Of a stretch of 7,367 bases of DNA, positions 1 through 4,745 are shown piece after piece. Under the pieces are notes generated by a model. It was given only the letters and a program-made list of their open reading frames with translations. It made no database searches and was not told the origin of the DNA. Source of the DNA: Candidatus Aminicenantota bacterium. GTDB taxonomy: Bacteria; Acidobacteriota; Aminicenantia; UBA2199. A program made the position numbers and the translations under genes. The DNA lies in contig DAOWKX010000088.1 in assembly GCA_030639705.1 (NCBI GenBank), positions 1-7,367 on the forward strand, in the 5' to 3' direction. Position 1 is the stretch's first letter. Each line of letters begins with the position of its first letter.

Positions 1-307
1 CGATGTTTTCCATCATCAGGGAAAACCCGGGGCCAGAGGTTACGGTCATGACCTTTTGACCTCCCCAGACAGCGCCGATTAATGCCGCAATTGAGGCCAG
101 TTCATCTTCCATCTGAATGAATACGCCGCCGACTTTGGGGATTCTTTCGGAAAACCGTTCCGCGGTTTCAGTGGAGGGTGTGATGGGATATCCGGCAAAA
201 AAACGGCAGCCGGCGGCCAGAGCACCTTCGGCCAGGGCAAAATCTCCATCCAGATAGTGGGCGCCGGTTAGAACTCCCTTAGGGTCTGCTTTCAACTTTT
301 TCACCAT
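1..307 (-). CDS. korA: 2-oxoacid (2-oxoglutarate):ferredoxin oxidoreductase alpha subunit, N-terminal part (cut by window edge)
   Basis: The first 102 codons are visible and the gene continues off the left edge. Members of this family bind thiamine diphosphate with the beta subunit and oxidatively decarboxylate a 2-oxoacid to its acyl-CoA while reducing ferredoxin in the cytoplasm. Family hallmarks seen are GYPITPSTE at residues 39-47, QMEDELASI at 65-73 and VTSGPGFSLMME at 89-100, all typical of KorA/VorB-type alpha subunits. A strong AAGGAGG (311-317) precedes two adjacent start codons: ATG at 305-307 with only 3 nt of spacing, and GTG at 302-304 with 6 nt. Either could be used. The start lies inside the end of korD (29-nt overlap), so translation is probably coupled. 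2-oxoglutarate is the likeliest substrate because a KorD-like ferredoxin is adjacent, but a branched-chain 2-oxoacid or pyruvate enzyme is not excluded from this fragment. Confidence 0.85.
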   Translation of the reverse strand, partial: MVKKLKADPKGVLTGAHYLDGDFALAEGALAAGCRFFAGYPITPSTETAERFSERIPKVGGVFIQMEDELASIAALIGAVWGGQKVMTVTSGPGFSLMMENI

Positions 308-554
308 TTTCCTCCTTTTTCTTGATTGTGACAAATATGGCAAATTCCGGGCAAATGGTTTCGCAGAGCTGGCAATAGCAGCACTCCTCTTCGTTTTTTA
401 TATAAGGAGGGTGGTATCCCTTTGAATTGAATTCTTCAGAGAGTTCCAGCACATCTCTGGGGCAGTATTCCACACAGAAGCCACAACCTTTACATCGGTC
501 CTTGTTAATATGGATTTCACCTTTTGTTGGTTTGAGTTCGCCAAAATAAATCAT
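279..554 (-). CDS. korD: Dicluster ferredoxin, delta subunit of 2-oxoacid:ferredoxin oxidoreductase
   Basis: This is a small cytoplasmic iron-sulfur protein of 91 residues from the preferred ATG. It has two complete CxxCxxCxxxCP motifs (Cys 21, 24, 27, 31 and Cys 58, 61, 64, 68), so it should carry two [4Fe-4S] clusters. Position directly before korA makes it the delta subunit that takes electrons from the thiamine-dependent subunits. An in-frame GTG at 558-560 would add two residues. I prefer ATG 552-554 because GAGG at 560-563 lies 5 nt before it and the GTG would fall inside that ribosome-binding sequence. The GAGG also overlaps the hdrB stop (562-564), so the two genes look translationally coupled. 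The C-terminal end is charged (KKKEENGEKVESRP) and contains the korA ribosome-binding site. A free-standing polyferredoxin is the alternative reading. Confidence 0.82.
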   Translation of the reverse strand: MIYFGELKPTKGEIHINKDRCKGCGFCVEYCPRDVLELSEEFNSKGYHPPYIKNEEECCYCQLCETICPEFAIFVTIKKKEENGEKVESRP

Positions 555-561
555 TTTCACC

Positions 562-1440
562 TCAAATCAATCCCTTTTCTTGTAGTATGGGTTTGGGATC
601 AATATAGTGAAGATTGAATTTTAAAATATCTTCGGAGCAGCCAAAAGCGATTGCCATCAGCTGGGTAAAATAGAGAATGGGAATGTTTTTGAATCCCGGA
701 AAAATCTGTATGGTTTCCTTCTGGCGGTGATCCAGGTTAAAGGCACAGAGGGGACAGCTGACCACCACCACATCGGCTTGGTTTTTTTGAACTGACTGAA
801 GAATCTGGAAAGTTCTTTCTGCAACCACCTCAGGTTTGTCAACGGTTTGATAGGATCCGCAACACTCGGTTTTATAGGGAAAGTCAACAGGAATCCCGCC
901 GAGTAAACTGATGAGTTCTTCGATGATGGTGGGATTTTCAACATCATCGATTCCGATTTCCTGAGGCCGAACCAGGTAACAACCGTAATAACTGGCAACC
1001 TTCAGATCGGTCAGCGGCTTGACCACTTTACTCTTGATATTTTCAAATTTCACTTCATCTTTCAGTAATTCCAGCAGGTGAAGTACCTCGACATCACCAT
1101 CATATTTGATTTTCTCTCGGTACATAAACTGGTTCAACTTGTCCAGGCCCTCCGGATCATTTTTCATGTATTCATTGGCCCGTTTTAAGGTGTTGAAACA
1201 CATGGCACAGAGAGTCATGACCTTGTCGGAGTTGGCTTCTTTTACCCGTATCAGATTTCTTATAGGTGCGAGATGGTGCATTAAATCGTCGGTTGTCAGA
1301 GAAAATACAGTCCCACAGCAGTTCCACCTGGACAATTCCTGGACTTCGACTCCCAGATGATTCAGGGCGAAAATAGCTGAATTTTCAAAGTTTTCTGCTT
1401 TATTCTTTAATGTACATCCCGGATAGTAAGTTAGTTTCAT
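562..1440 (-). CDS. hdrB: Heterodisulfide reductase subunit B-like protein (two CCG domains)
   Basis: At 292 residues it has the usual HdrB length. HdrB subunits bind two noncubane [4Fe-4S] clusters and reduce disulfides or, in related complexes, other acceptors. Two CCG motifs are complete. The first has C9, C41-C42-G and C78-x-x-C81. The second has C154, C193-C194-G and C229-x-x-C232. No transmembrane segment is evident, so the protein is cytoplasmic or held to a membrane partner. AAGGA at 1448-1452 sits 7 nt before the ATG. It follows hdrC by 60 nt and precedes korD with only 7 nt between stop and ATG, so the three appear co-transcribed. Related proteins are annotated as the C-terminal half of thiol:fumarate reductase TfrB, GlpC or SdhE-type subunits. 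The physiological acceptor cannot be read from the sequence. Confidence 0.88.
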   Translation of the reverse strand: MKLTYYPGCTLKNKAENFENSAIFALNHLGVEVQELSRWNCCGTVFSLTTDDLMHHLAPIRNLIRVKEANSDKVMTLCAMCFNTLKRANEYMKNDPEGLDKLNQFMYREKIKYDGDVEVLHLLELLKDEVKFENIKSKVVKPLTDLKVASYYGCYLVRPQEIGIDDVENPTIIEELISLLGGIPVDFPYKTECCGSYQTVDKPEVVAERTFQILQSVQKNQADVVVVSCPLCAFNLDHRQKETIQIFPGFKNIPILYFTQLMAIAFGCSEDILKFNLHYIDPKPILQEKGLI

Positions 1441-1500
1441 TTCAGATTCCTTACATTTCTTGAAATAAAATTGGATGGTTTTGAGTTCATGATTCGTTTT

Positions 1501-1908
1501 CTATGAGGTGAATTTTCTAAAACAAGCGATTAAGGCAATCGGCGGTACTTCCCTTTTTTCCTCTTCGGATAAATCCTTCAGCTCAACATGGTCTTTTCTT
1601 TTTCGCAACAGAATCTGTCTCACCGCTTCGATGACTTCAGCCACATTGATCCCTTTGGGGCAACGGGTATTGCAGGTCATACAGGAGGCGCATACCCAGA
1701 TGGATTTTGATTTAAACAGTTCGTTTTTTAATCCCAGCTGGGCTAGACGGATGATTTGATTAGGGAGAATATCCATCTGAGAAATAGCCGGGCAGCCAGC
1801 CGAACATTTTCCACATTGATAGCAAGCCAGAAGATTCTGGCCGCTTAATTCCTCGACTTTAGTGACAAAATCGCTTTTGACTTTTTTTTTGGAGATATTG
1901 ACTATCAT
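1501..1908 (-). CDS. hdrC: Heterodisulfide reductase subunit C-like protein (two 4Fe-4S clusters)
   Basis: This 135-residue iron-sulfur protein has Cys 29, 32, 35, 39 (CYQCGKCSAGCP) and Cys 73, 76, 79, 83 (CASCMTCNTRCP), the HdrC pattern that wires electrons to the noncubane clusters of HdrB. The C-terminal PPIALIACFRKFTS resembles the end of short bacterial HdrC proteins (from memory), so the gene is probably not truncated. It is the first gene of the minus-strand cluster with hdrB, korD and korA. No flavoprotein HdrA and no membrane HdrE-type subunit lies next to it in the window. The ATG at 1906-1908 has no recognisable Shine-Dalgarno sequence upstream, unlike every other well-supported gene here except the permease, so its translation signal is unusual or the true start is misjudged. 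No better in-frame start is visible. Confidence 0.86.
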   Translation of the reverse strand: MIVNISKKKVKSDFVTKVEELSGQNLLACYQCGKCSAGCPAISQMDILPNQIIRLAQLGLKNELFKSKSIWVCASCMTCNTRCPKGINVAEVIEAVRQILLRKRKDHVELKDLSEEEKREVPPIALIACFRKFTS

Positions 1909-1923
1909 TTGAATTCATTTTTT

Positions 1924-1951
1924 ATGATAATTCATCCTGGATTTATTTGAA
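1924..1951 (-). promoter_or_regulatory. Weak candidate promoter for the hdrC-hdrB-korD-korA cluster
   Basis: On the minus strand TTCAAA (1946-1951, 4 of 6 to TTGACA) lies 16 bp before TATCAT (1924-1929, 5 of 6 to TATAAT), about 15 nt upstream of the hdrC ATG. The surrounding DNA is so AT-rich that matches of this quality arise by chance. It is the best spaced pair I found near hdrC, and it would give a very short leader, in keeping with the missing Shine-Dalgarno sequence. Confidence 0.22.
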
Positions 1952-1995
1952 TGCCTTGTAAAAAAAATGAGCCTGATGATTGATTTTTGCTTTTT

Positions 1996-2020
1996 ATATT
2001 TGAAAAAACACATCAAATAT
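1996..2020. repeat. 8-bp inverted repeat, possible operator or hairpin
   Basis: ATATTTGA (1996-2003) and TCAAATAT (2013-2020) are perfect reverse complements separated by the 9-nt AAAAACACA. There is no T-tract after it on either strand that would make it a terminator. Its position between divergent genes, upstream of hdrC, suits a regulator-binding site, but no regulator gene is present in the window to pair it with. Confidence 0.4.
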
Positions 2021-2044
2021 CCTCTCAATTTAGCAATTGAAAGG
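2021..2044 (+). repeat. Imperfect hairpin overlapping a ribosome-binding sequence
   Basis: CCTcTCAATT (2021-2030), the loop TAGC (2031-2034) and AATTGAaAGG (2035-2044) form a stem of nine pairs with one internal C-A mismatch. The 3' arm contains the AGG of the AAGGAG sequence at 2041-2046, immediately before the ATG at 2049. If this is transcribed on the plus strand, the hairpin would hide that ribosome-binding site. It abuts the inverted repeat that ends at 2020. Confidence 0.4.
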
Positions 2045-2048
2045 AGTT

Positions 2049-2180
2049 ATGATAATACAAATTACAGGTTTTGTCAAAGGAAAGTTAAAGAAAAAATTTT
2101 TTTTATTGGTTCTTATCCAATTTATTTTTTTACCCTCTCTTTTTAGCATTATTATTGGGATTTCGGTTTGGAAAATATGA
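2049..2180 (+). CDS. Possible 43-residue single-span membrane peptide
   Basis: I do not recognise this ORF. It starts with ATG 2 nt after AAGGAG (2041-2046), spacing that is shorter than usual, and ends at TGA 2178-2180. The predicted peptide has a short polar start (MIIQITGFVKG), a basic stretch KLKKK at residues 12-16, then a strongly hydrophobic run from F17 to about W41 broken by Q24 and P29. That is the layout of a single-pass membrane peptide or an uncleaved signal anchor. T-rich DNA codes for hydrophobic residues in any frame, so chance is a serious alternative. The main promoter of the downstream gene overlaps its 3' end, so it would need its own promoter, and I found no convincing one. 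Confidence 0.25.
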   Translation: MIIQITGFVKGKLKKKFFLLVLIQFIFLPSLFSIIIGISVWKI

Positions 2181-2196
2181 TATTTTTGGATATAAT
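2168..2196 (+). promoter_or_regulatory. Sigma70-like promoter of the VWFA-related gene
   Basis: TTGGAA (2168-2173, 4 of 6 to TTGACA) is followed after exactly 17 bp by a perfect TATAAT (2191-2196). Transcription would start near 2203, giving a leader of about 74 nt that includes the AAGGAG ribosome-binding site at 2266-2271. This is the best -10 element in the region and is correctly oriented for the downstream gene. Confidence 0.5.
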
Positions 2197-2276
2197 AGGG
2201 TGAATTCCCGAGAGGCTTGCTGATTGTTTATTGCGGGATTGATTGTGAGCCAATAAAAGATTATTAAGGAGAAAAG

Positions 2277-3764
2277 ATGAACACAACCGGACCAAGAATA
2301 TGCTTGCTGATTGTTTTCCTGTTCATCCATTTTGGGTTGGTAGGGGAAGAGATAAAATTGGTGTTACCCATCAGAGTTATTAATAAGATCCATGGAGCTG
2401 AAAAAGTGAATCCTCAAGATTTCAAGCTCTTTATAAACGGCTCTTCAAGAGAGGTTGTCGACGTGGTTGAAAAAGTGCTTAAAATAAAGGATGGATCAGA
2501 CCTGGGCCGGAGTTTTGTGCTCTCTTTTTATATCAGCGAATATGATAGCCAGGTATTTGATCTGATTTCATATTTTACCCACCAGGTATTGAGCCCCGGA
2601 GACAGGTTGATGGTTCTGTCCCCGCTGAAGAGTTACAGCATAAAGGTCATTCCCAATAAAGTCAAATTGGTTATGGATATTGAAAAGCGGCTTAAAACGG
2701 ATTATGCATTTTTCAAAAAGAATGAGTTTGCCGCTGAGAGAAAATTGATGAATTTGATCAACAGACTCAAGACAACCATGACTGATCGATCCAGGAGTTC
2801 GAATTTCGAGGTACAGCGGTACAAAGCGATCAACATGTTTCTATATGAGTATCCCCAGGAATTCAAAATATATCGCAATTTGTATTTGCTCCCTCATGTC
2901 GGGAAGTACAACCAGATATTAAAAACCTTTAAAAACCAGGATAGTGAGATATGGTGGATTCATTTTCATCAGCGGCAGGCCAGCAATCTGGTTTCCATCA
3001 CCAAAAATATGGTCAATCAGATTAATAACTATTTCAGGGAATATGTGTCAACCTTTAGCCGGATGATTTCACGTCTCGAAGATCTCCTGAATATATCGGA
3101 AGCATTCCCAACCGACCGCCTTCTGAAGGATATGGTTGATCATAATGTCTGTTATAATACGGTTTTTTTCGGAGGCCTGAAGAGCATCCAGCCTGAAACC
3201 CTCTCTCAGGAATCATCGGGTTTGATAAAATTATTGGGAGATATTTCCAGAAGCTGCGGAGGCAGGTCCATAATTAACATAGATCCAGTGAATGGACTAA
3301 AGGTGATTGAGAACCACCCGAATGCCTACTATGCATTGGCATATACATTCAACGGTCTGGTCGAATCCAAAACAATTAAGGTCCAATGGGGAAATAAAAA
3401 AGACTTAGTCTATAAGACCCATTTTGATATTGAAGAGATTAAACAATTGATTCATTATCACCAACATGAAAAAATTAAAGTTGAAGGATTTTTGATACAG
3501 GGCAGGCAGATCAGGTTTTGCATAAAAAATTTTGAGCGGGAAATGAAAACCAAAGTGGGTATAATTAAGGTTGGTATTGTTCTTCAGCATCAAAGTGGAA
3601 AAAAGGTTTATGAAAACACAAAGACCTTGCGGGCCTTAAAAGATAAGATCTCTCTTTCTCTCAATCTGCCGGATGAAAATGAGGGGGATTTTAATCTCAA
3701 GATCACAGTCACGGATATGGTCGCCAACCGTCAGGCAGTTTTTGAGCATCTGATCCTTCTATAA
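2277..3764 (+). CDS. Exported protein resembling VWFA-related domain proteins, metal-binding site degenerate
   Basis: This 495-residue protein starts at an ATG 5 nt after AAGGAG. Residues 1-23 look like a signal peptide: hydrophobic ICLLIVFLFIHFGLVG followed by EE. The mature N-terminus reads like the opening of VWFA-related proteins of Acidobacteriota and Aminicenantes (V.DK...V..EDF.L..dG), here VNPQDFKLFINGSSREV at 44-60. A strand FVLSFYISEYD at 80-90 then sits where the MIDAS motif DxSxS would be. The metal ligands appear replaced (Y85, S87, Y89), so a metal-dependent adhesion site is unlikely to work. NAYYALAYTF at 349-358 matches in style the late NAYYLLGY segment of the same proteins. 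The central 130-290 is charged and probably helical. The family assignment is by eye and moderate; I am sure of the gene but not of its function, which may be extracellular binding or scaffolding. Confidence 0.78.
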   Translation: MNTTGPRICLLIVFLFIHFGLVGEEIKLVLPIRVINKIHGAEKVNPQDFKLFINGSSREVVDVVEKVLKIKDGSDLGRSFVLSFYISEYDSQVFDLISYFTHQVLSPGDRLMVLSPLKSYSIKVIPNKVKLVMDIEKRLKTDYAFFKKNEFAAERKLMNLINRLKTTMTDRSRSSNFEVQRYKAINMFLYEYPQEFKIYRNLYLLPHVGKYNQILKTFKNQDSEIWWIHFHQRQASNLVSITKNMVNQINNYFREYVSTFSRMISRLEDLLNISEAFPTDRLLKDMVDHNVCYNTVFFGGLKSIQPETLSQESSGLIKLLGDISRSCGGRSIINIDPVNGLKVIENHPNAYYALAYTFNGLVESKTIKVQWGNKKDLVYKTHFDIEEIKQLIHYHQHEKIKVEGFLIQGRQIRFCIKNFEREMKTKVGIIKVGIVLQHQSGKKVYENTKTLRALKDKISLSLNLPDENEGDFNLKITVTDMVANRQAVFEHLILL

Positions 3765-3815
3765 AAATAGGGATTGTTTTTCGTTTTAAATTGGGGTTAA
3801 TCGGATGGGCTGAAA

Positions 3816-4499
3816 TCAGCCAAAACCAGGGACATTGAATGCGGATTCTAACATTTTCCTGGATCGTTTGTCTTCAGGATTAAGCTCCAGGGCCTTTCGA
3901 AACATTTTGATGGATTTTGAAAATCGACCCGTCTTAAAATAAGCAACCCCTAAGTGATAAAAGACCGCTTCATCTTCTTTGTTTAACTCAAGGACTTTTT
4001 CAAAATGGGGGATGGCTTTCTCATATTCTTCAATTGAGTTATAAGTGGTTCCCAGATGGTAGTTGGCAACGATTGAGGTGTGGTGCTTTTTCAGCAGTTT
4101 TTTAAACGAACCGATTGATTGTTGACTGGCACCCCGATGATAATAAGCCAAACCCAGCCAGTAATGGGAAATATTAAAGTCCGGGTCCAGTTCAAGGCAT
4201 TTTTTTAAGCTTTCAATGGCTTTTTTAAAAGAGGTTTGATGGTAATAACATATTCCCAGATTATAGTAAGCATCCGGGAAATCAGGTTTTATTTTGATGG
4301 CTTCGTTCAGGTTCTCGATGGCTCCCTTCATATTCCCGATTTTAAACATCAGTTTTCCTGTCAGCCTGAATATATGCGGATTGGTTTTATTCGATTCCAG
4401 GTATTTCTGGCAGGCCCGGATTGCAGCCATTATTTTTCCCTGGGCATTTAATTCATTTATTCGTTTTTCCAGTTGTTCCAGGTTGGATATTTTGTCCAT
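3816..4499 (-). CDS. Tetratricopeptide repeat protein (about six TPRs)
   Basis: This 227-residue protein is made almost wholly of 34-residue TPR units. They fall at about 7-40, 41-74, 75-108, 109-142, 143-176 and 177-210. The conserved N/W/H-L-G triplet recurs exactly every 34 residues (80-82, 114-116, 148-150, 182-184), and each unit ends in an L.P/N.. turn. TPR arrays are protein-binding scaffolds; no catalytic domain, signal peptide or membrane segment is present, so it is probably cytoplasmic. GAGGT at 4505-4509 lies 5 nt before the ATG. It is convergent with the VWFA-related gene (52 nt apart) and divergent from the permease. No partner can be named. The stop codon lies inside a small GGCTGA/TCAGCC inverted repeat. 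Confidence 0.93.
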   Translation of the reverse strand: MDKISNLEQLEKRINELNAQGKIMAAIRACQKYLESNKTNPHIFRLTGKLMFKIGNMKGAIENLNEAIKIKPDFPDAYYNLGICYYHQTSFKKAIESLKKCLELDPDFNISHYWLGLAYYHRGASQQSIGSFKKLLKKHHTSIVANYHLGTTYNSIEEYEKAIPHFEKVLELNKEDEAVFYHLGVAYFKTGRFSKSIKMFRKALELNPEDKRSRKMLESAFNVPGFG

Positions 4500-4522
4500 T
4501 TTTTACCTCGTGCGTATGCTAT

Positions 4523-4551
4523 TTACTAACACAGAGGGCCATTAAAGTCAA
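4523..4551 (-). promoter_or_regulatory. Candidate promoter of the TPR gene
   Basis: On the minus strand TTGACT (4546-4551, 5 of 6) is followed after 17 bp by TAGTAA (4523-4528, 3 of 6). TGT immediately before the latter fits an extended -10. Transcription would start near 4516 and give a short leader with the GAGGT ribosome-binding site. The weak -10 hexamer is the main doubt. Confidence 0.4.
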
Positions 4552-4558
4552 ATGGTAC

Positions 4559-4587
4559 TTTACAATTCATTGGATTTTTTTTAAAAT
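4559..4587 (+). promoter_or_regulatory. Candidate promoter of the permease-USP gene, nearly leaderless
   Basis: TTTACA (4559-4564, 5 of 6) and TAAAAT (4582-4587, 5 of 6) are separated by exactly 17 bp. The predicted transcription start near 4594 is only about 5 nt before the ATG at 4599, which fits the absence of a Shine-Dalgarno sequence there. The AT-rich background raises the chance of coincidence. Confidence 0.4.
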
Positions 4588-4731
4588 CAAAAATCAAAAT
4601 GAAATCCAATAAAAAAGATCCGGATTCCGGGTCAGGGATTCCGACCCAGTTGAGTCGTGACCTCAGTCTGTTTCAGGTCACTATGATTGGAGTCGGTGCC
4701 ATGATTGGAGCAGGCATATTTGTACTGACCG

Positions 4732-4745
4732 GGATTGCTGCCGGA
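4732..4745 (+). repeat. Deletion junction sequence read conserved in two frames
   Basis: GGATTGCTGCCGGA encodes the last native residues of the 5' part (GIAAG, codons from 4731) and, one base on, the first native residues of the 3' part (GLLPD, codons from 4732). Both peptide readings are conserved in APC permeases, so both parent sites most likely carried this 13-14 nt string. That is what recombination between short direct repeats leaves behind. The second copy and the lost DNA are not visible, so the mechanism is inferred. Confidence 0.6.

Larger units (their letters stand above)
1909..2276. other. Divergent intergenic region between hdrC and the VWFA-related gene
   Basis: These 368 AT-rich bases separate the minus-strand hdr/kor cluster from a plus-strand secreted protein. 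They contain a weak hdrC-facing promoter candidate, two abutting inverted repeats, a possible 43-codon ORF with its own ribosome-binding sequence, and a good sigma70-like promoter for the plus-strand gene. Each is listed separately. I see no tRNA, known riboswitch fold or insertion-sequence end in it. Confidence 0.7.

Noticed and set aside
1501..1560. Possible C-terminal truncation of hdrC
   Set aside because: The end PPIALIACFRKFT looks like the usual end of short HdrC proteins and both clusters are complete, so I treat it as full length.
657..1759. Open frames overlapping hdrB and hdrC in other frames (657-998 minus, 1106-1360 and 1508-1759 plus)
   Set aside because: They lie fully within well-supported iron-sulfur protein genes and show no recognisable domain or ribosome-binding site.
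2130..2330. 66-codon minus-strand open frame over the VWFA-related start region
   Set aside because: It overlaps the promoter, ribosome-binding site and signal peptide of the plus-strand gene and has no supporting motif.
3764..3790. AAAAATAGGGATTGTTTTT after the VWFA-related gene as a terminator
   Set aside because: Only A-T pairs could form at the ends around a mismatched centre, so a stable hairpin is unlikely.
3808..3821. GGCTGAAATCAGCC inverted repeat between the convergent VWFA-related and TPR genes, considered as a bidirectional terminator
   Set aside because: The stem has only 5-6 pairs and no T-tract follows on either strand (AAAACC on plus, CATCCG on minus). It also overlaps the TPR stop codon.
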